From: Acidobacteriota bacterium
Lineage (GTDB): Bacteria > Acidobacteriota > Vicinamibacteria > Vicinamibacterales > UBA2999
Assembly (NCBI GenBank): GCA_020851565.1
Contig: JADZCN010000031.1
Location: forward strand, 51,962 to 115,961
Direction of reading: 5' to 3'
DNA length: 64,000 nt
Numbering within the stretch: the first letter of the stretch is position 1; each line of letters opens with the position of its first letter. The notes under the pieces were generated by a model. That model searched no databases. It had not been told where the DNA came from and was given only the letters and a program-made list of their open reading frames with translations. The translations under genes were made by a program, and so were the position numbers. Of this stretch, positions 19,842 to 30,405 are shown one piece after another.

Positions 19842-20330
19842 CTACTCCAGTCGCTCGTACCGGATATCGAGAATCTCCAGACGCTCCGGCCCCTGCGGCG
19901 TCCGCAGCGTCACCACGTCGCCGACGCGCGCCTTCATCAGCGCCGTGGCGAGCGGCGAGCGCCACGACACGCGCGTGCTGCCGCTGTCGAGCTCGTCGAT
20001 GCCGACGATGGTGACCTCGCGCTCCTCGCCGCTCTTGCGCTGGTAGGTGACCGTGGCGCCGAAGAAGACGCGGTCGTGCGCCTTGCCGGCGTTGTCGACG
20101 ACGACGGCGCTGTCGAGGCTCTTGGACAGGTAGCGCAGGCGTCGATCGATCTCGCGGAGCCGCTTCTTGCCGTAGATGTAATCGCCGTTCTCCGAGCGGT
20201 CGCCGTTGCTCGCCGCCCAGGCCACCGTGGACACCATCGCCGGGCGCTCCACCTTCCAGAGGTGCGTCAGCTCGTCCTGCAGCCGTTTGTGGCCGGCGGG
20301 CGTGATGTAGTTCTTGAAGCCGTCGCTCAT
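19842..20330 (-). CDS. greB: Transcription elongation factor GreB
   Basis: NYITPAGHKRLQDELTHLWKVERP...AASNGDRSENGDYIYGKKRLREIDRRLRYLSK...; start ATG at 20330 overlaps stop of upstream gene. Confidence 0.93.
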   Translation of the reverse strand: MSDGFKNYITPAGHKRLQDELTHLWKVERPAMVSTVAWAASNGDRSENGDYIYGKKRLREIDRRLRYLSKSLDSAVVVDNAGKAHDRVFFGATVTYQRKSGEEREVTIVGIDELDSGSTRVSWRSPLATALMKARVGDVVTLRTPQGPERLEILDIRYERLE

Positions 20331-21619
20331 CGTGGTGGATCCAGCCCGATCTCCAGAGGGCCATCCCCAGCGACGAACTCGGCGCGGCCGACTATTCGCT
20401 GCCCCTCTTCGACCAGGACGCGGTAGCGCACGCCGCGGTGCGCGCTGATCGAAAAGCTGCCGTCCTCGGCCGTCATGCCGCCGTAAGCGCGCGCTGTCGC
20501 CAGGCCATCCAGCGGCTGCAGGACCAGCATCCGCCGCGTACGAGCAGTGTCCGGTGGCGCGATCGTCCTGCCGGTGACGGCGATCTGCGGTGCGGGCCGA
20601 GCCACCAGTGGGGAGACCTCGAGGCTGGCGCCTGGCTGGACGTCGAGCACCTCGCCGCCGGCGCCGCTGCGCGCCAGGACGGGAGCTACCGCTCGCGTGT
20701 CGTCCGGGTACGGCACGCCAATGCCGCCGACATACTGGCCAGGGGGGAGTTTCTCGATTGCGAAGCGCCCGTCCGCCCCGCTGATCGCACCGTGAACGTA
20801 GCCTCCGGCCCATTGGTTGTACGGCGCCGGGAAGAGCTCGACGAAGACGCCTGGTGCGGGTGCGCCGGCGGGGTCGACCACCGTGCCGGTCACGCGCGCG
20901 GTCGATGGTGCCGTGACGTCAACGTTCACGCATGAGGTCTCGCCTGTCAGCGTCACGGCGGTCGCGGCCGGGGCGCTCACGTCGGCTCGATGCGGCGGGA
21001 TGGTTACGGACAGGCGATAGCTGCCATCCGGCACATCACGAAACGAGAATTCACCATTGGCGCTCGTCGTCTGGCGGGTGCTCACAGGGCCTTCGAGCGT
21101 AGCCGTAGCGCCGTCAACGGCCGGGCCGCCTGGCCATCCGAGCCCCTGGCCCCTCACGTCCGCTGCGGAGACGCGACCCCAGACGCGTGGCCGCTCGCGG
21201 ACGGAAGGAGCCGAGAGGAACTCGAGCAGACCGCGTGCGGCCACGAGCGGCCTCGTCTGGCTGCACGTCGAGACCCTGCCGCCCGAGTCTGCCTCGATGA
21301 GATATCTGACACCGGCCCGGAACTGGTACCCGCAGTCCACGCCATCGCCCCCGAACACCGACGTGGGCGGGGCGTCGCCGTCGATCGCGCGGATATCCGT
21401 CAGCCGTACGACAACCGGGCCAGCCGGCGCGGCTTGCTCGATGTTCGCCGCCGTGGCCTCGAAGAGCACAGCGCCGGCACTCACCACGCCACACCCCCGA
21501 GGCATGCAGGTGCACGCCTCCGCCGCTGGCACGAACGCGAAGAGCGACCACAGGGCCAGAGCCGCAACCAGCAGCCACCGCTGCGAACAACGCGACCGAG
21601 CGGGATCCAATCCACTCAC
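20327..21619 (-). CDS. Secreted protein with Cys-rich N-terminal domain and carboxypeptidase-regulatory-like (SdrD/CarboxypepD_reg) repeats
   Basis: Signal WLLVAALALWSLFAFVPAAEACTC; ATLEGPVSTRQTTSANGEFSFRDVPDGSYRLSVTIPP and VTGTVVDPAGAPAPGVFVELFPA...DGRFAIEKLPPGQYV; ORF N-terminus beyond 21619 is repeat-derived. Confidence 0.75.
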   Translation of the reverse strand: MSGLDPARSRCSQRWLLVAALALWSLFAFVPAAEACTCMPRGCGVVSAGAVLFEATAANIEQAAPAGPVVVRLTDIRAIDGDAPPTSVFGGDGVDCGYQFRAGVRYLIEADSGGRVSTCSQTRPLVAARGLLEFLSAPSVRERPRVWGRVSAADVRGQGLGWPGGPAVDGATATLEGPVSTRQTTSANGEFSFRDVPDGSYRLSVTIPPHRADVSAPAATAVTLTGETSCVNVDVTAPSTARVTGTVVDPAGAPAPGVFVELFPAPYNQWAGGYVHGAISGADGRFAIEKLPPGQYVGGIGVPYPDDTRAVAPVLARSGAGGEVLDVQPGASLEVSPLVARPAPQIAVTGRTIAPPDTARTRRMLVLQPLDGLATARAYGGMTAEDGSFSISAHRGVRYRVLVEEGQRIVGRAEFVAGDGPLEIGLDPPR

Positions 21620-21623
21620 CTCC

Positions 21624-21693
21624 CGAGAACCCGAGAACCCGAGAACCCGAGAACCCGAGAACCCGCGAACCTGAGAACCCGAGAACCTCGAAT
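21624..21693. repeat. 9-bp tandem array (GAGAACCCG units)
   Basis: Direct reading: cccgagaacccgagaacccgagaacccgagaacccgagaacccgcgaacctgagaacccgagaac. Confidence 0.95.
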
Positions 21694-21695
21694 CC

Positions 21696-23561
<1,866 letters not shown>

Positions 23562-23596
23562 GGGAACCCCCGTGAGAACGCTGATTCTATGACACC

Positions 23597-23912
23597 GATG
23601 CCCGAACGCGGATGCCGCGGATGGGGCCGCAGATTCCGCAGATAGCACAGAGGCTGCAGACGGGCCGCAGATTCCGCAGATTTCGCAGATAGCACAGAGG
23701 TTGGATACGGGCCGCATATTCCGCAGATAGCACACAGATGCCGCAAATGGATGCTGCGTGGTACGGCGCAGAATCACCCAAGCGCCCCGATCGTGAAGGG
23801 GCGAATGCCCCATCGCCCTGACCCACCCTTATCTGCGTCATCTGCGTCATCTGCGTCATCTGCGGCCCCTGCACTATCTGCCTCATCTGCGTCATCTGCG
23901 GCCCCTGCGGTG
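23597..23912. repeat. Two facing arrays of ATCTGCG(T/G)(C/A)-type 9-bp degenerate repeats
   Basis: Left arm (about 23597-23750) reads ccgcagattccgcagatagcacag...; right arm (about 23829-23912) reads tatctgcgtcatctgcgtcatctgcgtcatctgcggcccctgc...; between divergent genes. Confidence 0.9.
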
Positions 23913-23989
23913 GTGTCTTTCTTTGTCTGTGCCATCCCTTTGGGTGTTGACCGGCGCGGACGATCCGATAAATTACGGCAAAGGAGTCG

Positions 23990-25441
23990 GTGGATCCCCT
24001 CCACATGCTCAGCCGTGTGATCCGCACCGTCGTCGTCGCCGTCCTGGTCGTGCTGCTCGGCCCCACCGTGTCCGCCGAGCCGATGGAACACGTCGAGGCG
24101 CGCCTCCAGGCCGACCTCGAGGTCGTGAAGGCGTTCCGGCCGGCGTATCCCTTCTGGCGCCACATCTTCACCATCACCGACGGCCGCATCGCGTTCGGCA
24201 GCGCGAAGGACGGGCGCCTGATCGTCACGTTCCCCTCGAAGGGCGACTGGTCGAAGGACGCCGTCTGGACGGAGCCGGCCCTTGCCTCCGCGGTGTCCGG
24301 TGTCGCATGGCCGACACGCCTCGACGATCGGCGGGACCTCGCCGTGCGCCGCCTCGAGCCGGTGACCGGCCCGCTGGTGCACAACCCGACACGCGGCCTG
24401 TTCCTGCTGCCCAACGTGCCCAAGTACGGGCCGTTCCTCGAGGAGTGGAGCCGCATCTACGAGCGCTTCGGCGTGCCCGCCGACATCGGGCTCGCGCAGG
24501 CCGTACTCGAGTCCGGGTTGAACGGCACCGCCCGATCGCGCTCCAACGCGCTCGGCCTGTGCCAGTTCCTCCGGCGCAACTGGCAGGCGCTGAACCGCCT
24601 GTCGCCCGAAACCATCGAGGCCTACAACCAGACCACGCAGGCGCCGTACTGCGCCGCGTATCTCTCCATCCTCGCCACGATGTACGGCAGCTTCATCCCG
24701 GCGCTCTCCGAGCACCACTCCGGCGGGGTGAACGTGGGCCGGACGCTCATCAATGGCGAACGCCTGGGCGGGACGACGGTCGCCGAGCAGTACCTGAAGG
24801 GCTCCCAGTTCGCGCGCGACCTGCGGAGCGTCGCGCTGCGGGAGTACCGGGACCTCTACCGCACGTACGGCGTCCGCTCGTTCCGATACGCGGAGATGGT
24901 GTTCGGCAACACCATCAACGTGCAGCTGATCAGGTCCGACGTGACGCAGGAGCGCATCTACGCGATGCGCACGCGGCGCGCCATCCCGATGGGCGAGATC
25001 ACCCGGCGCACGAAGCTCACCGCCACCGAGGTGCAGCGCTTCAACCCGGCGCTCCAACGCCAGGTGCCGGCGAAGGGAACGCTCTACCTGCCCATGCGCG
25101 TCCCGGAGTTCGGTGCGGACGTCACCTTCTGGCACCGCCCGGCGAGCGCCGAGTACACCACCGTCCTGGACGAGTTCCTCAAGCTCGAGGCCGGCGTCCA
25201 GCGCTGGCACGAAGCCTCCTTCGAGCCCGAGCTGCAGCGTTTCCGCCGCCGTTTCGAAGCCACCGGCACGGTGGAAGGCCAGGTGATGGCGACGACGCTG
25301 GCCTACGTCATCGGGGACCTCCGGACGAGCCGGCGCGGCGCCATCCTCGAGGACTTCCGCAACAGCGGCCGCATCCTGGAGCTCTTCCAGAAGGGCGTCG
25401 CCGAGCTCACCGCCGTCGTCGGCGGCAGCGGCTCGCAGTAG
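23990..25441 (+). CDS. Lytic transglycosylase (SLT domain) with LysM-like C-terminal part
   Basis: EEWSRIYERFGVPADIGLAQAVLESGLNGTARSRSNALGLCQFLRRNWQALNRL; later KLTATEVQRFNPALQRQVPAKGTLYLPM LysM-like. Confidence 0.75.
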   Translation: MDPLHMLSRVIRTVVVAVLVVLLGPTVSAEPMEHVEARLQADLEVVKAFRPAYPFWRHIFTITDGRIAFGSAKDGRLIVTFPSKGDWSKDAVWTEPALASAVSGVAWPTRLDDRRDLAVRRLEPVTGPLVHNPTRGLFLLPNVPKYGPFLEEWSRIYERFGVPADIGLAQAVLESGLNGTARSRSNALGLCQFLRRNWQALNRLSPETIEAYNQTTQAPYCAAYLSILATMYGSFIPALSEHHSGGVNVGRTLINGERLGGTTVAEQYLKGSQFARDLRSVALREYRDLYRTYGVRSFRYAEMVFGNTINVQLIRSDVTQERIYAMRTRRAIPMGEITRRTKLTATEVQRFNPALQRQVPAKGTLYLPMRVPEFGADVTFWHRPASAEYTTVLDEFLKLEAGVQRWHEASFEPELQRFRRRFEATGTVEGQVMATTLAYVIGDLRTSRRGAILEDFRNSGRILELFQKGVAELTAVVGGSGSQ

Positions 25442-25464
25442 CCACATCCGCGCATCGGCGCCCC

Positions 25465-25515
25465 AGTTCCATCTGCGACATCTGCGACATCTGCGTCCCA
25501 TCTGCGCTGCTGCGG
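25465..25515. repeat. ATCTGCG-type 9-bp repeats in the leader of the downstream oxidoreductase
   Basis: Direct reading: ccatctgcgacatctgcgacatctgcgtcccatctgcgctgctgcgg. Confidence 0.85.
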
Positions 25516-25521
25516 TCATCC

Positions 25522-27117
25522 ATGTCGGCCATCAGCGTCCCTCTCCAGCGTTACGCCGGCGGCGACACCTTCGACGCCATCGTCATCGGCTCGGGCCTGG
25601 GTGGGCTTGGCGCAGCGGCCATCCTGGCGAAGCAGGGGAACCGCCGCGTCCTCGTACTCGAGCGGCACTACACCGCTGGCGGCATGACGCACATGTTCCG
25701 CCGGCCCGGCTTCGAGTGGGACGTCGGTGTCCACTACGTCGGGCGGATGGACGAAGGTGGGCAGGCCCGCGCCCTCATCGAGTACATCACCGAGGGGCGA
25801 ATGCAGTGGGCCTCCATGCCGGACGCGTACGATCGCGTGCGCATTGGCGACGCCGCGTTCGACTACGTGCGAGGCGCCGAGCGCCTCCGCGCGGCCCTGC
25901 ATGAACGCTTCCCATCCGAGCGTCAGGGCATCGATCGCTACTTCTCACTCGTGGAGCAGGTGGTTCAGCGATCCTCGCTGTACTTCGCCGAGAAGGCGGT
26001 GCCGGCTCCCATCAGTGCGATTGTCGGCGGGATGATGCGATGGCCGTTCGCGTCGCTCGCGAAGTGGACCACGCGCGAGATACTGGACGGCCTCACCGAC
26101 GACATCGAGCTCAAGGCCGTACTCGCGGCACAGTGGGGAGACTACGGCGCGCCGCCGGGGCAGAGCAGTTTCGCGGCGCACGCCATCATCACGGATCACT
26201 ACTTCGATGGCGGCAGCTACCCGGTGGGCGGCGCCCGCAGCATCGCGGAGAGCATCTGGCCCACGGTGGAACGCGCCGGCGGCGTGCTGTTGATCGGCGC
26301 GGAGGTGACGCACATCGACGTGACGGATGGGCGTGTGACCGGTGTCACGCTGGCGAACGGGCGCGGGTTCCGCGCCCCGGTCGTCATCAGCGATGCCGGG
26401 GTGCGCAATACGCTGGCGCTGGTGCCGCCCGACGCCAGCCCGCGCATGGCAGTCCTGGCCGAGACGGCCCGGCGGCTCCCGCGAGCGACGGGTCACCTGT
26501 GCCTCTACATTGGCCTCGACTCACCCGTCCCGGTGCCGGCCGGGAACCTGTGGATCTACCCGGGTCCGGATCATGATGCCAACGTGGCGCGGTCCGCGGC
26601 GGACCCGGACGCGCCGCTGCCGGTGGTGTACGTCTCCTGGCCCTCGGCCAAGGATCCGGTGTTCGCCGGGCGCCACGAGGGGCACGGCACGGCGGAGGCC
26701 ATCACGATGGCGCCGTGGTCATGGTTTTCGCGCTGGAGCGACACGCGGTGGAAGCGGCGCGGCGCCGAGTACGACGCGTTCAAGGCGCGCCTCTCGGAGC
26801 GGCTCCTGGACACGGTGTACGCTCATGCCCCCGAGGTTCGTGGGCACGTGACGATGACGGAGCTTTCCACGCCGCTCTCGATGCGACACTTCGCCAACCA
26901 CGGAGAGGGTGAGATGTACGGGCTGGCCCACACGCCCGAGCGGTTCCTCGCACGCGCGCTCCGGCCCCGAACGCCCATCCAGGGGCTCTTCCTCAGCGGC
27001 CAGGACGTGACGCTGGTGGGCCTGATGGGCGCGCTGTCGTCCGCCTACGTCTGCGCGTCGGCGGTGCTGCGGCGGAACGCGTTCGCGGCCGTGAGACGCG
27101 GCCAGGGCCGCGCCTGA
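25522..27117 (+). CDS. Phytoene-desaturase/retinol-saturase-like FAD oxidoreductase
   Basis: FDAIVIGSGLGGLGAAAILAKQGNRRVLVLERHYTAGGMTHMFRRPGFEWDVGVHYVG; C-terminal GLFLSGQDVTLVGLMGALSSAYVCA. Confidence 0.85.
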   Translation: MSAISVPLQRYAGGDTFDAIVIGSGLGGLGAAAILAKQGNRRVLVLERHYTAGGMTHMFRRPGFEWDVGVHYVGRMDEGGQARALIEYITEGRMQWASMPDAYDRVRIGDAAFDYVRGAERLRAALHERFPSERQGIDRYFSLVEQVVQRSSLYFAEKAVPAPISAIVGGMMRWPFASLAKWTTREILDGLTDDIELKAVLAAQWGDYGAPPGQSSFAAHAIITDHYFDGGSYPVGGARSIAESIWPTVERAGGVLLIGAEVTHIDVTDGRVTGVTLANGRGFRAPVVISDAGVRNTLALVPPDASPRMAVLAETARRLPRATGHLCLYIGLDSPVPVPAGNLWIYPGPDHDANVARSAADPDAPLPVVYVSWPSAKDPVFAGRHEGHGTAEAITMAPWSWFSRWSDTRWKRRGAEYDAFKARLSERLLDTVYAHAPEVRGHVTMTELSTPLSMRHFANHGEGEMYGLAHTPERFLARALRPRTPIQGLFLSGQDVTLVGLMGALSSAYVCASAVLRRNAFAAVRRGQGRA

Positions 27118-27148
27118 AAACGGCCGCTCACCCCCTGGAATGCCGCCT

Positions 27149-28971
27149 CTAGGGCACGATCAGCCGCACTTCGTTGGAGGCGGCCGAAGCGCCGCAGGAG
27201 TTGGTCGCGACGACCCGCACGTAGTAGGTGCCGGGGGGTGGCGCGGGCGTGAAGTACTCGCGCGAGCCGAGTGGCAGGACGGCAAGGTCCGAGAGCCCGG
27301 GCGCACTCCCCGGCGTGGAGGGCCCATGAGGTCGGCGTCGCGGTGCCCAGGGCGCCGAGATGCCAGGTGAACCGGTATCCGCCGGCCTGGGGAGCCACCG
27401 CGAGAAACGCTGGCGCGTCGGGAGCGGCACAGACCCCTGGAATCGTCACCACGACCGAATCGGACGCGTGCCCCGTGAACGTCGGACCGACCTGACGCGC
27501 CGAGACGTGGTACGTGCCGGCCGGCACGTCATCCGCCGCGAACGATGTGGTGCCTGGCGGCAAGAGGAGCGTGGTGATGTCGGCGAGGCCCACCGCACTG
27601 CCGACGCGGACTTCGATGGCGTCGACCGTTCCTCCAGGCTCATCAAGGCTCCACGCGAGGGCGGCGGAGGATCCATGGGAGGTCCCGAGCATGTTGCGGA
27701 CCTCGGCTGGCTCGACCAGGTCGCCAACCTGCACCGGAAGGCGCAGGCTCGGGGCACTGGCCACTCCGCCCTGCACGGCCCGGATGCGAGTCGCGTAGGT
27801 CCCGCTCGGTGCCGTCGTCGTCAGCGACGTGGCCGTGCCCACCGGAAACACGTACGGGTAGGTCAGGCCCATGTCGGCGCTGGCCTCGAGCACATAGTCC
27901 GGGGAACCCCCGGCGAGCGGAGCGTTCCACTGCAGCCGCACCTCGTTCCCATGAACCTCGGCGCGTTGGCCCCACGGGACATCCGGTGCCACCGGATCGC
28001 AGGTCGTGGACGACAGCACCACGGAATCGACCGACCAGCCCGTCGCCTCCACGGTGGAATCCGTGGCAAACAGCCACCGCAGCCGCACGTTGTGGCCGAC
28101 GGCGGCGGGGGGCAGGCTCACGCGCGCTTCGACGTAGCCGCCCGAGTCACCCGTCCAGGCCTGGCGGCCACCAATGGGACTGCCTTTGGCGCCCGAGACG
28201 ACGCCGGTGTAGCCGCCTGCCAGGAACACGCCGCCGGCCGCAACGATGTCCTGATAGGCACCGCCCTCGATGGAGATCTCGAGCACGCCGCCGTCGTAGC
28301 CGGCCTCCGTCAGGAACGCATGGTGAAACGTCAGCACGTAGCTTCCATCCGCGATGGGAACGCTCTCGGTGGTCATGGAAGCCGTGGAAGGCCCGAGGGG
28401 GTCGGGCGCGAACGCGCGATTCCTCTCGCCATGCGCGCCCCCCTCCAGGACGGTCCATCCGGTCGTATTGGTGGCACTCCGTGTAAAAAACGACGGGAAC
28501 GTCGGCGCCGTCACGTTGTCGAACCCTTCGTTGAAGAGCGTCGGCCCGGTCGGAAAGACGAAGGTCAACGGCGTGGCGGGTGCGTTCGTGCCGGTGTCGA
28601 GCAGCATCCTCGCCACGAGGGGCGTACCGCAGGCGGCTTCGGCCCGAAACGTGAAGGTGCGGCAGACGTTCCGGAGGTGCCCGAGGCTCCCGAAAATCTG
28701 TGCGCCGCTGGGCGAGACGACCCCGCCGCCGGACATCAGCGTGCCGCGGAGGACCGGGCTGGGGCCGCCCATTGATGAGGCAGAAGGTCATCCCGATGCC
28801 TTCGCCCGCATCGATCTCCGTGTTGCCGTTCATCTCGCTGCTCAGAAACGATGAACCGGCATACTGCCGGGCCTGCGCGGGCGAGGCCACCACGACCAGC
28901 CCGCCCAGCACTCCGGCGAGCGAACGGAGCACCGGGCGGCGGCGGAGCGGACGCGTATGGTTGTTCGTCAC
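27149..28971 (-). pseudogene. Secreted protein with FnIII-type modules, reading frame interrupted by two apparent +1 indels
   Basis: Three reading-frame segments join as ...FCLING|GPSPVLRG... (near 28768-28770) and ...TSWALHAG|SAPGLSDL... (near 27308-27311), each needing deletion of one G from a G run; C-terminus GTYYVRVVATNSCGASAASNEVRLIVP. Confidence 0.75.
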
Positions 28972-29104
28972 CCGCGCATCGTAGCAGACCGTGGGGCATT
29001 CACGGCCCCGGCAGTCCCTCACGTCTCGTACGCGCAGGGAGCAAGCATCGTGTCGAACGAGAGCACCGTGTTCGTCCCGTAGTGAATGACGACAGGACTC
29101 GACG

Positions 29105-30331
29105 CTACCTGATGCGCGCTCGGATCGCGTCCTTGTCGATGGTCTCGACCAGGGCGCGATTCGCGCGGCACCCGGCCGGGCTCGGGCCGTTGGCCTGCCG
29201 GTTGGACTGGTCCGCGGTGTTGAGGCAGCGATCGAACCCGCGGATGAGCACGACCTGCGCGGCCGAGCGCGGCGCGCTCTTGTCGAAGTACCCGTAGTTG
29301 GGCCGCGCCAGCGGGTGACAGCCGGCTGACGCAACGGTCCGAAACTTCGCGCGCAGGTTCGCACCCTTCTCCGCGTAGCAGGCCTGCGCGGCCTGGTCTG
29401 CCGGAGAGAGCTCCGCGGCCCAGGACGTGACCTCGTCCAGCGCCCTCCGCGCCTCGGCCAGTGCTCGAGCGGCCTCGCCCGTCGGGGACAGCTCCTTCGT
29501 GAGGGCGTCCTCCTCGATCTTTCTTGCCTCGGCCACCTGGGTGAGGAACTGCCCGGGATTGGGCATGTTCCCTGCGGTGGCCTGGTCTTCCTTCGCGCGC
29601 GCAGCGCGCCACGCGGGATCGCGCAAGGTTGCGAGGCGCGTCGTCATCCGGTCGACGGTCTCCTGGCGCTCCGCCACCGTCGTCTCGCGCGCCAGGGCGA
29701 GGATGTCCAGCGCGGCGCGCAGCGTCAGCGGCACCCACAGTTTCTCGGGGTCGCGGGCGATGATCAGTTGGTCGCCGTATCGCGGGATGCCGGCGAACTC
29801 GCCCTGACGGAGGGGTTGTCTGAACGCATCGTGATCGACCTGGCCGAACTCGGTCACCTTGCCGGGCTCACCCAGATCGCGCGTGATCTGGTTGATGGCG
29901 AAGTACTGGAGCTGGGTCTCGCCCGTATCCGAGCGGAGGATCGTGCCGCCGCGCTCGTACTCGAAGATCGGGAACGCCCCGAACGTCCACGATCCCATCA
30001 GGGGCAGCCCGCCAGGAGCGGGTTGCCCGGGCGCGTGACCGTAAGGGGTGCTGTTGTCGAGGCTGCCCCAGGTCTCGACGCTGAAGCCGATCGGCGCTGC
30101 GACACCCGGAGCGCGCTTCGCGATCTCGTTCAGCGCGAGCAACTCCGCCTCGAACGCCTTGACGAGGGCCGGGGTCGCGGCCTGTTCCTTGCGGGCGCTC
30201 TGGATGGCGGTGAGCCCCTTCCAGGGCTTCCACACGCCGGGTGAGTCCACGAGGTACTTCGGATACTGGGCCGCGGCCACGACACACCCGAGCGTGATCG
30301 CGGCGCCGAGGGTGAACGACAGGCGCATCAT
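29105..30331 (-). CDS. Hypothetical secreted protein
   Basis: Signal peptide MMRLSFTLGAAITLGCVVAAAQ; long uninterrupted ORF ending in Cys-containing DRCLNTADQSNRQANGPSPAGCRANRAL. Confidence 0.6.
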   Translation of the reverse strand: MMRLSFTLGAAITLGCVVAAAQYPKYLVDSPGVWKPWKGLTAIQSARKEQAATPALVKAFEAELLALNEIAKRAPGVAAPIGFSVETWGSLDNSTPYGHAPGQPAPGGLPLMGSWTFGAFPIFEYERGGTILRSDTGETQLQYFAINQITRDLGEPGKVTEFGQVDHDAFRQPLRQGEFAGIPRYGDQLIIARDPEKLWVPLTLRAALDILALARETTVAERQETVDRMTTRLATLRDPAWRAARAKEDQATAGNMPNPGQFLTQVAEARKIEEDALTKELSPTGEAARALAEARRALDEVTSWAAELSPADQAAQACYAEKGANLRAKFRTVASAGCHPLARPNYGYFDKSAPRSAAQVVLIRGFDRCLNTADQSNRQANGPSPAGCRANRALVETIDKDAIRARIR

Positions 30332-30405
30332 CGAGCGCCGATTATCCCGCTCGCCCTCCGTTGCTGACAACCCAGCCAATCGGTGACGTCGACATTGCCA
30401 GAATG

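Noticed and set aside
23562-23813. N-terminal extension of gamma-glutamyltransferase (AICEICGICGPSAASVLSAESA...)
   Set aside because: Translated 9-bp repeat array; a signal-peptide-bearing Met at 23561 is a better start
23597-23912. CRISPR array
   Set aside because: Units are 9 bp and degenerate with no spacers and no cas genes; tandem repeats rather than CRISPR
23923-27117. Apparent 1064-aa fusion protein
   Set aside because: The N-terminal half is the wrong frame of the lytic transglycosylase gene; only the part from Met 25522 is a real oxidoreductase
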